From: Pleurodeles waltl
Taxonomy: Eukaryota > Chordata > Amphibia > Caudata > Salamandridae
Assembly (NCBI RefSeq): GCF_031143425.1
Contig: NC_090449.1
Location: 759,660,235 to 759,724,234 of the forward strand
Length of the DNA stretch: 64,000 nucleotides
Reading direction: 5' to 3'
The notes beneath the pieces are model-generated. The model was not told the DNA's origin. It made no database searches and saw nothing but the letters and a program-made list of their open reading frames with translations. Positions within the stretch are counted from its first letter, which is position 1. Each line of letters starts with the position of its first letter. The translations under genes and the position numbers were made by a program. Shown in pieces: positions 1 through 11,808 of the stretch.

Positions 1-530
1 GAAAACATTACTCCTATCAAGTAAAGTTGAATGTTTTAGGCAAAGTATACTTGAATATTAAGTGGATATTTTAAACTGAATGTATCATTTTCTTCAGACT
101 TGAAATACAGAACGTTATAGGAAACGTGATATCTCTAATCAAGGAGCAAATACACATTCTGAAACGCACAGTAAGTATACATGCCACACAGAGGACTAAA
201 CTTATGAAGAAATGATTTAATGAAAGGTTTACATAAATTATTAAAGAAATGAAAGAATAATAAGGAGTTGCACCTTACTAACAAAAGATTTAAAGAAGTT
301 CAGCCAAGGGAATTAAGCAACGTTTCAATTCTTCAGAAGGAAAAAATACTTGTCAGAGGGAATACCCAAGGTGAAGAAGTAGAATTATAAATAAATAACG
401 TTTCCTTCTTCACCGTGGGATTCCTTCTTGTATTAAAAAAGTAGAACATATCAGCAAGCTAATCCAACTTTGAACCACTAACAGGACAATAGAATTGAAT
501 CTTTAGACAAATAAGTTACAAACAAAAGCC
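1..530. other. Intergenic sequence, nothing recognised
   Basis: AT-rich sequence with no convincing coding frame, RNA gene or repeat that I recognise. It lies beyond the recombinase end of the adjacent decayed DIRS copy and could be part of it, but I see no terminal repeat or internal complementary region. Confidence 0.4.
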
Positions 531-539
531 TGCACAACC

Positions 540-1890
540 AACGTGCCCATCCTAGAGTCAGAGTGCAGACAGTAATCTTTTGCAAAGGTATGGACTGATC
601 CCCAAGTTACTGTCAGGTATGGAGTGATTGTTTGTCAGAGCTGCAGTAGCAGCCTTTCCCTTCTGAAACAGCCCCTATGCTTACCAGCTAAGAACGTAGT
701 AGCTTTTTCATAACAGACAACAACCATCTATTTTTGCTTAGAGGAGGCTAGAACTCTACAGAAGTCTCTCGAAGTTCATTCACCCTTCTTGCAGATTTAA
801 TAGCCACTAAAAAAGCCACCTTGCACAAAAGGTGCTATGAATCAGACCTTTCCCTTCTGAAACAGCCCCTATGCTTACCAGCTAAGAACGTATTAGCTTT
901 TTCATAACAGACAACAACCATCTATTTTTGCTTAGAGGAGGCTAGAACTCTACAGAAGTCTCTCAAAGTTCATTCACCCTTCTTGCAGATTTAATAGCCA
1001 CTAAAAAAGCCACCTTGCACAAAAGGTGCTATGAATCAGACCTATTCATGGGCCCCAAGGGACCCTCAATTTAGAGAGTACCACATTCAATTCTCTGCTT
1101 GTAAGAAGCCTTCTAACTGGGAGAAAAGTATTCAGAGGGCCTTTCAGGAGATTCCTAATCATTGAAATATTGAAAAGGAGGCATGCCAAGGAGAATTACA
1201 ATAAAGTGGTGATGACAGCCAAATGCTTTCGGATAGAAGTGGATTGCTACCAGACCTTTCCAGCTATAGAGGATAAAGTAATATTGTCTCTTGCTGGCAT
1301 GTTATCTGTTCTGCTGGCTTGTTGATACACCATATGCAGAACCTTTTCCATTTGAATGCATATCCTGGTAGGAGGACACTTTTCTTCTCTTAGAATGCCT
1401 ATACAGTCAAGTGTCTGTACTGTAGAACTTCAAGAACAAGCCTGTCAAGTTGAGTGATGGAAGGCTTGAGGAGAATGTTTTGCCTAACATCTTAGACAGC
1501 AGATCTGACATCACAGGAAGACTCAAGCATGACAGAATGGACTTTTGAAGAGGTTCTGGGTACAACCATTGATGAGGCCAGTCCAGGGCTTTGAGTATCA
1601 CCTTTTGGTTGCTGAGACTGAACTTGCTTATCACACTGAGCAGAAGAAGGATCAGCGGAAAGATTGTAGAGAAATCCTCACAACCAGCTTATCAAAAATG
1701 CATTTCCTAGGGACTGAAGTTCTGAAAACCTGGAGATACATTTTGTATTTCGTCTGTAGCAAACAAGTTTATTTCTGGATCCCCCCATCAGGAGAAGATG
1801 TCTTCTGACACATCATTGTTCAAAACCCACTTATGTGGGATTTGATGACTTGATTTGTCCCTTTTTATGATCGAGCCTGAGGGTGCATAC
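540..1890 (-). pseudogene. Decayed DIRS retrotransposon fragment (end of RNase H region, methyltransferase-like domain, tyrosine recombinase)
   Basis: Read on the minus strand, the fragment follows the order of the complete DIRS at 23465-29422. Near 1840-1770 the translation gives HKWVLNND followed by WGDPEINLFATDE, matching HEWRLHPD and WGFPRVDLFATRE. Near 1600-1450 it gives VILKALDWP and LSLP..SDLLS, matching VILIAPDWP and LSLP..ADLLS. The recombinase arginine motif (KVAFLVAIKSARRVNEL) lies near 985-1040 and the tyrosine motif (TWGSVHTFAKDYCL) near 560-620. Stops and frame changes are frequent, so no product is expected. It belongs to a lineage diverged from the complete copy. The outer boundaries are approximate and no termini were seen. 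Confidence 0.75.
653..1040. repeat. 194-bp direct tandem duplication
   Basis: Bases 653-846 and 847-1040 are head-to-tail copies that differ at only a few positions (for example GTAGTAGC versus GTATTAGC, and CTCGAAG versus CTCAAAG). The unit covers the decayed DIRS recombinase segment with its catalytic-arginine motif, so that motif occurs twice. High identity inside a heavily decayed element means the duplication is much younger than the insertion. Confidence 0.95.
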
Positions 1891-4776
1891 ACTAGCCCAG
1901 GCATCTCGCTTGAGAGACTCTGCTATGTTCAGTAAAGGGCTTGGAGCCTGCCTGTTGCTCTCCATTTTTCGGTTTGTGTGACACTCTTCTTTACAGTCTC
2001 GTAATTTGTCAACTTATATCTGGCATCACTTCAGTTTCTCTGTGTGGAGCAGGTATCAAGCACTAATTGATGCAACTTAATTAGTGCCTGTCCGCTGCTC
2101 CCGACGTGATCAAGGTACTATTTGTTCTTTTTAACTTCAAGTGCCACACAAACAGAAGATTTGTGACTGCCAAAAACATCTCCAACAGGCACAAAATTAC
2201 TAAATTGTATTTTTTAAAGCTAACTTTATTTTATTTTGCCAAGTCGTCTTTTCTCAATTTCTTTTAATGTTTTCTTTTGTTTTTTGCTTGTGGACGCTGT
2301 TGTCACAAGATGACAATTAACATGTTCGAAATATGCGAGACACACTGCATTGCAAATGCTTGTTTTGCAGTCCTGGAAAATGCATTGCAATCAGTCGAAT
2401 TTCTCTTGCAAACATCTAGTGTGAAATCATCTGAACATCCTGGCAGTGCACTTTGGACTTTATAGCCCAATTGCCTGTTCAGATATTATGTAAATGATAT
2501 GCAGTGCATCTGAAGCAGAGGGCCCAACTTGATCATAGGCAAGAAAGTTTTCAGAGCAATGTGTCCTCCCCCTAGCTTCAACATGTTGATGTGATAGCAA
2601 TTTGCTAATGGTTACCACAGCCCTTGTGGGTTAAGATTGCCTATATGACCACACAAACTTTCTAAAGAAACGCCCAAGACCACAGTTCATGAATTAATCA
2701 AAAGACGGATAGTACTCCAGCTAGAAGATTCTTCCTTTTTCCACCATCTCTTCAAGGAATGGAAGGCATAAAATGACAACTGTATCTTATTTCATGTTCC
2801 TAACCTCAGGCTCCACTGATCCTCCAAGCACTCCAGCAGAGGTCTCATGTGCAACCTCACATCATAGACTAGAGAGTCACGAGGTCATGGCTCCCAAAAG
2901 AGATGGTACTTGATAAACAGAAGAAAATTGCACTACTCGGAGATACATGCATTTCTGGCGATTCAAAAGATCTCTCTTGAGAAAGAGACCTTTTTTCTAC
3001 TTCGGTGTCCAGCACCACTCTTTAGTACGGAATTGTTTGTGTAGTAATGAAATGTTGACTTCTCAGTATTCAGATGTAGTTTTAACTTGCAAAGTAGGTC
3101 AATTGGGAGCAACTAGTCATATGGATAAGTAAATACCCCTTTCCTACAGAGGTATGCTGGTAGCATTGCCATAACAACAAAAAGACGGGAAGCCAGCTTC
3201 AGTCTACAAAGACTTTTGTAGAGGTAATGCTTTTTGTGGAGCTTAGGAGAAAAATGATGACTTGTGTGTATGGATACACAAAAATGTGTCCTACAAACCT
3301 AGAGCATGCACCTTGTAGCCTTGCTGAAAATGTGGAAAAAACTGTGGGGAAAAACGGCCCAGGAACCAGCTTCCTGGGTTTTGTCTCTGTTTTTCAATGT
3401 AATTGCCTTCTTTAAATACACACTGGGCACAAATTCTGATTGGGACCTTTCTTCTTGTTAAGGTAAAATGTAAGTTGACTCATTTGTTCCACTGCTGTGT
3501 GTCATTGAACTGGTTTTATTAAGCCTTTTTCAAGGAGTGTCTTAGTTTCCAGAACCAGCCTGCAACCTTGCAGGATTCCAACCATTCAGTGCAATGTGAT
3601 TGGCTTAGTTTACCTTTGTACCCATCCTGCACAATATAGATTATTCACATGTCCTTGTAAATTCCTGCCATGCGAGGAAGTACACTTGCCTATCAGGGCT
3701 CTCAACTATGGTGCAGAACAAGGGGTGAATTGTTTTGATGGTGCTCCCCTAAAGCAGCATAAGGACGTTAAACACTTTTTCCTCCCAAAGACTTTGATCT
3801 CTGAAAGTGCTGCAGCTGTTGTCGAGAAATGTGTGTGCGAGTGCTGCTTACCCTTGCCAAAGAATCTAAATTAGATACGAGGAACATTCTTTCTTTTCTG
3901 TAGCTTAACAGACTTTAAGATCGCAGCTTCTAATTTAATTTTTTGGAACGCCTCATCTGCCTAAAGTTCACAAATAGAAGACGCTTCAAACAATAACTTG
4001 CATCTTTTTACTAGCTTGTGGGGCCAAAGATGTCTATCTGAACCAAGATCACCATCTCATACAGACTACAATGAACGTCCACATTAACTAGGTGCTGAGT
4101 GTTCCTTGCTACACCTATCAGGCTAACATCTCTCCTTTAACACATTCCATGAAGTCTTCCCTTTTTTTCTTGGGAGATACTTCAAAAATTATCTAATTGA
4201 ATCCCCATGATAACAGAAATAGAGGTTTAGCAGAAGCAGCTCATTTTACATTTGGCAAATCTTTCTCTCGACAGTATCCATCTTCTGCTTTCTTTTTCAA
4301 GAGGATTCAAATTACTCATGGCAGCTATTTAAATTTCTTTTCTGCCGCTAAAAAAAATCCACTGGTACAAACTCCTTCAGAAACTTAGGATCAGAGTCAG
4401 CTCTTCTGAACTTGTTCTCCAGTTAGCTCTTCACTGCAGAAACCGAGAAGGTATTCGTGAAGGTGTCCATCAGGGCTTCTAAGAGTCCAGGAATCAGTGG
4501 ACAAACCAGAGGTCTTGTCTGGATGGTTTCAAAGTCAAGGATTTACCCACCTCAGAACTGGTGGCCCGAAGGCTGATTTTCTTTTGTAGCATTGCATGAG
4601 CTCCTCTTCCCTGCATCATTTGTGAGAAAACTCAGAGGGTGCTCTTTCAGCAGACCCACAACAAAGCTCACCAAATTATCCTGTCAAGGCAGAAAATTGG
4701 CCTGGAACCTCTGTAAAAAGCTATAAAAGTGGCTGAACTCTACTGATGAGCTGTCATTGCAGGAGAGTAGGATAGA
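1891..4776. other. Intergenic sequence, no gene recognised
   Basis: I found no protein family, RNA gene or clear repeat. Short open frames of 60-92 codons (for example 3596-3874, plus strand) have no recognisable domains and are compatible with chance. The part next to 1890 may still contain unrecognisable DIRS sequence. Confidence 0.4.
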
Positions 4777-4990
4777 TCAGGGGTCTCCAGCCTTTTCTGT
4801 AGTGAGAGCTATGATCATTGAAAATCATTGTGAGCTACTGAAGGCCAAGGCACTTGCGCAGTTAGACACTCCCCGCCCAGCTCACTGACTAACTTTAAAG
4901 TCCATACAGCCAGAAACTATGGTTCGAACAAAATACTTTTTAACTAGGGGCGCTACGACAGGGCTGACATGTTCCAGTGAGAGCGTGGTC
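4777..4990 (+). mobile_element. Possible hAT-like MITE fragment
   Basis: The segment opens with CAGGGGTCTCCAGCCTTTT, the style of terminus seen in many short hAT-derived elements. It is followed by the imperfect repeat GAGAGCTATGATCATTG / CATTGTGAGCTACTG. I did not find a convincing inverted partner terminus or target duplication, so this is probably a truncated copy. Confidence 0.35.
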
Positions 4991-5540
4991 TTGTGTGTGT
5001 ATGAATGGGATTTATGTGAATAGGTGAAAGAGAGCCTGTGTCATATGTACTTGTCGCACAGAACCTACCTTTACCCATATGTGGAACCGTTACATGTATA
5101 ATACAAACATAAAGCCATTTTTTTTAATGGGTAATTTTAAAGTGCATAATAATGCTCTGCAAAAAGATTTATAATACGAAAAATTTTCCGTTAAAAAAAA
5201 AAATCAAAGTGTTGCATTTACACACATCAGGCATCTTGCACCCAGTGGCCTGTGGGCAGGGTGCAACATTTATAACAGAAAAATACAGCCATTTATTTAA
5301 ACGGGAGGAACTTTGAGTGAAGAAACATAGTTGACTCAATATTTCTAGAAATATTTTTCTTCACTTTAAATTTCTCCGATAAAAAAAAAAAAAAAAAAAA
5401 GACTAGTTTTCAGCTATAAATATAACAGTATCTACTGGCCACTGGGAGCAACAGATATGCGGTTTGTAAATGTGACACTTTGAAATAGCACCAAATTAAA
5501 ATGAAAAGTTAATCATTAATTTAACACTTCATTTTAATTT
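4991..5540. other. AT-rich intergenic sequence
   Basis: Low-complexity AT-rich DNA with a roughly 20-base A run ending near 5400. A short motif around AGCCATTTATTTAAA/AGCCATTTTTTTTAA appears twice (near 5112 and 5287). No gene is visible. Confidence 0.4.
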
Positions 5541-5837
5541 TCTCATGTTTAACCCCTTTGTTGCCAGGGCTTTTCCCCTCCTGTGCCGAGATTTTTTTGG
5601 CTATTTGGAGCAGTTCACGCTTAGGCCCTCATAACTTTTTCTCCACACAAGCTACCCATGCCAAATTTGTGTCCTTTTTTTCCAACATCCTAGGGATTCT
5701 AGAGGTACCCAGACTTTGTGGGTTCCCCTGAAGGAGACCAAGAAATTACAGCTAAAATTTTGTTTAAAAAAAAAATAAAAAAAAATGGGAAAAAGGGCTG
5801 CAGAAGAAGGCTTGTGTCTTTTTCCCAGTAAATGGCA
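5541..5837 (+). repeat. Left part of a long interspersed repeat, interrupted by a DNA transposon
   Basis: The block begins around TTTAACCCCTTTGTTGCCAGG and runs up to TTTCCCAGTAAATGGCA. It appears to continue at 8638 on the far side of the DNA transposon, since GGCA is present at both junctions. No coding frame is evident. The repeat class is unknown to me. Confidence 0.6.
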
Positions 5838-8634
5838 CTGTAGGAAAGTACCATCTTGCCTGGCATGTTACCCCCATTTTTACATGTATGTCAGTTTGTT
5901 TTTGCCTGTCTCACTGGGATCCTGCTAGCCAGGATCCCAGTGCTCATAGTTTGTGGCCTGAATGTGTGTACCTGTGTAGTGACTAACTGTCACTGAGGCT
6001 CTGCTAATTAGAACCTCAGTGCTTATGCTCTCTCTGCCTTTCAAATTGTCACTTTAGGCTAGTGACTATTTTCAGCAATTTAACTGGAACATCCTTATAA
6101 TTCCCTAGTATATGGTACCTAGGTACCCAGGGTATGGGGGTTCCACGAGTTCCCTAAGGGCTGCAGCATTTCATTTGCCACCCATAGGGAGCTCAGTCAA
6201 ATCTTACACAGGACTGCTACTCCAGCCTGAGTGAAATAAAGCACACGTTATTTCACAGCCATTTTACACTGCACCTAAGTAACTTATAAGTCACCTGTAT
6301 GTCTAACCTTTACTTAGTGAAGGTTAGGTGCAAAGTTACTAAGTGTGAAGGCACCCTTGCACTAGCAGAGGTTCCCCCACATAGTCCAGGGCAATTTCCC
6401 CGGACTTTGTGAGTGCGGGGACACCATTACACGCGTGCACTACATATAGGTCAATACCTTTATGTAGCTTCACAGTGGTAACTCCAAATATGGCCATGTA
6501 ACATGTCTAAGATCATGGAATTGTCCGCCCCCCATGCCAAATCTGGTATTGAGGTGCCAATCCCATGCATCCCTGGGGCTCCACCATCGACCCCAGGTAC
6601 TGCCAAACCAGCTCTCTGGGGTTTTCTCTGCAGCTATTGCTACTGCCACCCAATAGACAAGGTTCTGCCCTCCTGGGGTCTGGGCAGCCCAGTCCCAGGA
6701 AGGCAGAACAAAGGATTTCCTCTGAGAGAGGGTGTTACACCTTCTCCCTTTGGAAATAGTGTTTAAGGCTGGGGAGGGGTAGCCTCTCCCAGCCTCTGGA
6801 AATGCTTTGAATGGCGCAGATGGTGCCCTCCTTGCATAAGTCAGTCTACACCGGTTTAGGAAACACCCAGTCCCTGCTCTGGCGTGAAACTGGACAAAGG
6901 AAAGGGGAGTGACCACTCCACTGTCCCTCACCACCCCAGGGGTGGTGCCCAGAGCTCCTTCAGTGTGTCCCAGACCTCTGCGATCTTGAATCCAGGTGTG
7001 AGGGCACTCTGGAGGCCTCTGACTGGCCTTTAACTCAGATAACGACTTGCAAGAATTCACCAGAGTTCCTCTGCACCTCTCTCCGACTTCTGCCAAGGAT
7101 CGACTGCTGACTGCTCCAGGACACCTGCAAAACTGCAACAAAGTAGCAAGAAGACTACCAGAGACTTTGTAGTGCCTAATCCTGCCAGCTTTCTCAACAG
7201 TTTCCTGGTGGTGCATGCTTTGAGGGCTGTCTGCCTTCACCCTGCACTGGAAGCCACGAAGAAATCACCCATGGGTTGACGGAATCTTCCCCCTGCTCCA
7301 GCAGGCACCAATCTTCAGCGTCACCGGTACTCTGGGACCCCTTTCATCCTGACGCGCGTGGCCCCTGGAACACAGGTGGTGGACCCAAGTGACCCAGACT
7401 GTCCAGTGGTCCAACTGTCCAAATTTGGAGGAGGTAAGTCCTTGCCTCCCCTCTCCACACAGTAATCCTGTGCACCACGTGAACTGCAGCTGCTAGGGCT
7501 TCTGTGAACTTTTGCAAGGAATCCTGTGCACAGCCTAGCCCAGGTCCCAAGCACTCTGTCCTGCATTGCTCAACTCGCTGAGCTGACCTCAGACTTTGTG
7601 GGACCCTATGTTGTGGTGTTGAGACGACCGCCGTGCTCAGTCTTCTTGAACCCATGTTCAAGGACTTCTGCGGGTGCTACCTTCTTGTGCATGGGCTCTC
7701 TGTGTTGCTGAGGGCCCCCTCTGTCTCCTCTCCTAAGTGGCGACATACTGGTCCTTCCTGGGCCCGGGCAGCACCCTTTTTCTTCAACCATGACCTTTGC
7801 AGCTAGCAAAGCTTGTTTGCAGTCTTTCTCTGAGGAAAGAACGCTGCATCCTCCAGCACTCCGTGGTACATCTTCTGCACAAAGGAGAAGTTCCTAGCAT
7901 CTTTCGCTGCTGCAGAAACTTCAGCTTCTTCCATCCAGAGGCAGCCATTTTGCATCTTCATCCGGGGATTAGTGGGCTCCTACCCCCCCGGACACTTTCG
8001 TGACTCTTGGACTTGGTCCTCTTCCTTTGCAGGTCCTCAGGTCCAGGAATACGTCATCAGTGTGTTGCAGTCTGTTGTGGTCTTTGCAGAATCCTTTATC
8101 ACGAGTTTAGTGTGTTTCTGGGGAAGTAGTAGCACTTTATTCCTACTTTTCAGGGTATTGGGGGGGTATCATGGACACCCTTAATGTCTTCTTATACTCC
8201 CAGTGACCCTCTACACACTACACCAGCTTAGGGGTCCATTCGTGGTTCGCATTCCACTTTCTTAGTATATGGTTTGTGTTGCCCCTAGGCCTATTGTATT
8301 CTACAGTGTTTGCACTACTTTCTGACTGTTTCACTTACCTGATTTTGGTTTGTGTGTATATTTTGTGTATTTTACTTACCTCCTAAGGGAGTATATCCTC
8401 TGAGATATTTTTGGTACATTGTCACTAAAATAAAGTACCTTTATTTTTAGCAACTCTGAGTATTGTGTTTCTTATGATATAGTACCTATATGATATAAGT
8501 GGTATATTAGGAGCTTTGCATGTCTCCTAGTTCAGCCTAAGCTGCTAGAACACTACTAATAAGGGATAACAGGACCTGGCACAAGGTGTAAGTACCATCA
8601 AGTACCCACTATAAGCCAGGCCACCTTCCTACAG
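5838..8634. mobile_element. Non-autonomous DNA transposon, about 2.8 kb, TGTAGGAA-type termini
   Basis: The left end reads CTGTAGGAAAGTACC and the right end, reverse-complemented, reads CTGTAGGAAGGTGGC; both continue to a CCTGGC motif. GGCA at 5834-5837 and 8634-8637 (or GCA if the terminal G belongs to the element) looks like a short target-site duplication. No transposase frame is present. A 256-codon minus-strand frame at 6470-7240 and several overlapping frames have no recognisable domain. Related sequence occurs in reverse orientation at 54681-55142 and 58625-61083, sharing for example TAAGGGCTGCAGCAT. The superfamily is undetermined; the short duplication may suggest PIF/Harbinger-like biology. 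Confidence 0.7.
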
Positions 8635-8637
8635 GCA

Positions 8638-10640
8638 TGAACAAAGGGTTTGTGGTAGTAAACTCACCATCTTCCCAGCTTTCAGGAACAGACAGACTTG
8701 AATTAGAAGTCCCCATTTTTCAACACAATTTTGACATTTTACTGGGACCTACCCCATTTTTACTATTTTTTGTGCTTTCAGCCTCCTTCCAGTTAGTGAC
8801 AGATCTGGGTGAGAAACCAATGCTGGACCCCAGAAACATTTCTGAAAAGTAGACAAAATTCTGAATTCAGCAAGGGGTCATTTGTGTAGATCCTGCAAGT
8901 GTTTCTAACAGAAAATAAGAGCTGAAATAAAAGAATATTGAAATTGAGGTTTAAAAAAACAGCCATTTTTCTCCACGTTTTACTCTGTAACTTTTTCCTG
9001 CGATGTCAGATTTTTTAAAGCAATATACCGTTACGTCTGCTGGACTCTTCTGGCTGCTGGGATATATAAGGCTTGTAGGTTCATCAAGAACTCTAGGTAC
9101 CCAGAGCCAATAAATGAGCTGCACCTTGCAATGGGTTTTCATTCTATACCGGGTATACAACAATTAATTGCTGAAATATAAAAAGTGAAAAATATGTATC
9201 AAGAAAACCTTTGTATTTCCAAAATGGCCACAAGATAAGGTATTGACACGCAGTGGTTATTTGCACATCTCTGAATTCCGGGGTGCCCATACTAGTATGT
9301 GAATTGCAGGGCATTTCTCAAATAGACGTCTTTTTTACACACTGTCTTACATTTGGGAGGGAAAAATGTAGAGAAAGACAAGGGGCAATAACACTTGTTT
9401 TGCTATTCTGTGTTCCCCCAAGTCTCCCGATAAAAATGGTACCTCACTTGCTTGGGTCGGCCTAATGCTCGCGACAGGAAACACAAAATGGATACATCAC
9501 ATTTTTACATTGAAATCTGACATGTTCTTTGCAAAGTGCCTACCTGTAGATTTTGGCCTCTAGTTCAGCCGGCACCTAGGGAAACCTAGCAAACCCTTGC
9601 AGTTTTGAAAAATAGACACCTAGGGGAATCCAAGATGGGGTGACCTGTGGGGCTCTGGCCAGGTTCTGTTACCGAGAATCCTTTGGAAACCTCACAATTT
9701 GGCCAAAACAACCCGTTTTCCTCTCATTTCAGTGACAGAACGTTCTGGAATCAAAGAGGAGCCACAAATTTCCATCCACCCAGCGTTCCCCCAAGTCTCC
9801 CAATAAAAATGGTACCTCACTTTTGAGGGTAGGCCTACTTCCCGCAAAAGGAAATGTCCCAAAACACTATCACATAAAAACTGTCAAATACAAAACTACC
9901 GGTTTTTGCATGGGGGGGGCACCTGTGTTTTTAGTCCTGGGCTCAGCAGACATCTAGGGAAACTTACCAAACCCAGACATTTCGGAAAAATGTACACCCG
10001 AGGGTGTCCAGGGAGGTGTGACTTGCGTGGATCCCCCAATGTTTTCTTATCCAGAATCCTCTGCAAACCTCAAATTTAGCTAAACAAATCACATTTTTCC
10101 CACATTACTATGTGGGATCACCGCGCCGGGAGAAATTTCATACCACCCAACTTTCCCTCAGTCTCAGGGTAAAAATGATACCCCATTTGTGTAGGTGGGC
10201 CAAGTGCTTGTTACAGGGAAGAGCCAAGAACATGTTGAAATTGAGGGGGAACCAAAGCGGGTCCAAAATGGCAGTTTGAAAAATAAAATTTTTAGGCTTA
10301 CAAGTGCAACAGAATTTTTATCGGTATAGATGAAACAATGCTGGGTGGTAGGAATTTTGTGAATTCCTGCAAATTCTGGAAGGTTCCATCACAAAAATGT
10401 GGGAAAAATGTGTGATTTTCAGCAAAGTTGAAGGTTTGCAGGGCATTGTGGGTAAGAAAATGGTGCAGGGTGCATGTGAAACACACCACCCTGGAATCAC
10501 CCAGATGTTTCGTTTTCAGATGTGTCTAGGTTTTGTGGATTTTTCTACATGGCAGCGTCCCAAAGAACAAAGTGCAGCCCTCACCATTCCAAGTGGGACG
10601 ATTTTGAGAGTTAGCTAAGCTCTCATGGCCCAAATATAAA
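8638..10640 (+). repeat. Long repeat array with imperfect units of about 365 bp
   Basis: The anchor (A/C)AGTCTCCC(A/G)ATAAAAATGGTACC recurs at about 9418 and 9788, and in a diverged form (CAGTCTCAGGGTAAAAATGATACC) at about 10150, giving spacings near 370 and 362 bp. Between anchors, motifs such as ACCTAGGGAAAC and GAATCCTYTGCAAACCTCA also recur. The block probably continues the repeat interrupted at 5837. Open frames here are short and lack domains. Confidence 0.7.
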
Positions 10641-11250
10641 ACCAAAGGCCCAAATAATCAAATGTCCTTTTTCTTGCTGTGGGATAAGATGTTTTAGTGT
10701 GCGGTGGAGAGCTGAAAGACTGTTACCTCCTTCAAATGGGCTGGGGGCATAACCATGCCCATGCTGGTTGGTAGCCACCACCCTACAATTTTTTTTTTAA
10801 TTCCCTGGCATCTGGATCAGGGGTAATTGCCCCATCCGCCCACTGGTGGGCAGAACAACTTTGGCCCCATTTATTTGGGGTGGGGGTATGGCCATACCCC
10901 CACCATCTTATTTTGGAAATAAAAACTTCGTTGGACTCTGGTGGGCTTTCTGACCCCCCTTGGGGGCAAATGGGCCTTTCAAAAATAGGCCAATCTGCCC
11001 CCAAAGAAGGCAGATATGCCATCAATAATGAGGCCCCATGGGGAACGACCCTTACCCAAGGGGATGCCCCCATAAAGAAAACACATACATACCAATCCCT
11101 GGCGCCTAAGTGGTTTCTGACTCCCCCCTCGCCCCAGGGGGGCAGAAATGGCCTAAAATAAATTCCCCCCCCCTGGGAAGCGACCCTTGCCTAAGGGGTC
11201 GCTACCTTTGTGTGAAATTGGCACACAAAAAAAAATCCCTGGTGCCTAGT
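10641..11250. repeat. GC-rich repeat with recurring CCCTGG(C/T)G motif and palindromic GGGGGCA/TGCCCCC blocks
   Basis: ATTCCCTGGCATCTGG, ATCCCTGGCGCCTAAG and ATCCCTGGTGCCTAG recur near 10800, 11095 and 11235. Complementary runs such as TTGGGGGCAAATGGGCC and GGCCAATCTGCCCCCAA create inverted repeats. I see no coding potential. The LINE at 11251 begins directly after the last unit. Confidence 0.6.
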
Positions 11251-11258
11251 AATTTCTA

Positions 11259-11652
11259 TTGATCAAACCAAGGAGCAATCTCTTCCACCCTACCCTCACC
11301 ACCGACCCCAACGACGCAGCCCTCAGCCTCACGAACTGGATCACCAACTGCGCAGACAACCTTGCTCCCCTCAGACGCACGCATCGACAGGCCAACACCA
11401 AAAAACCTCTCTGGTTCTCTGACACCCTTAAGGAATCGAAGAAAACCTGTCGCGCCCTCGAGAAAGCCTGGCGCAAGGACCACAACGCTGACAACATGAC
11501 CGCCCTCAAGAACGCGTCCCGCGAACACCACCACCTGATCCGCGCAGCCAAAAGGAATTTCTTCACCGACAGACTGGACGAAAACAGCCACAACAGCAGA
11601 GAACTCTTCAGCATCGTTAAAGAGTTCTCCAACCCCAACGCCATCACAAGAC
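11259..11652 (+). pseudogene. LINE ORF2 segment upstream of the frameshift (endonuclease-RT linker)
   Basis: This open stretch includes KPLWFSDTLKESKKTCRALEK and FSIVKEFSNP, the basic linker between endonuclease and reverse transcriptase in L2/CR1 elements. After about 11652 the homologous reading (DLCNSLATFFHRKI) moves to the frame of the downstream reverse transcriptase, so a single-base insertion or equivalent separates the two. Because the 5' part is missing there is no natural start codon. Confidence 0.75.
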
Positions 11653-11808
11653 CTGTGCAACTCCCTCGCCACCTTCTTCCATCGCAAGATCACCGACCTC
11701 CACGACAGCTTCGGACACCAGACCCAGCCAAGCAACACCAAACCCACACCCCCTGCCATCACCCTCAACGCCTGGTCCCACATCAACACTGAAGAGACCA
11801 AAACCACC

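Noticed and set aside
6470..7240. 256-codon minus-strand open frame
   Set aside because: It lies inside the non-autonomous transposon, has no recognisable domain and overlaps other equally open frames; GC-rich composition explains it.
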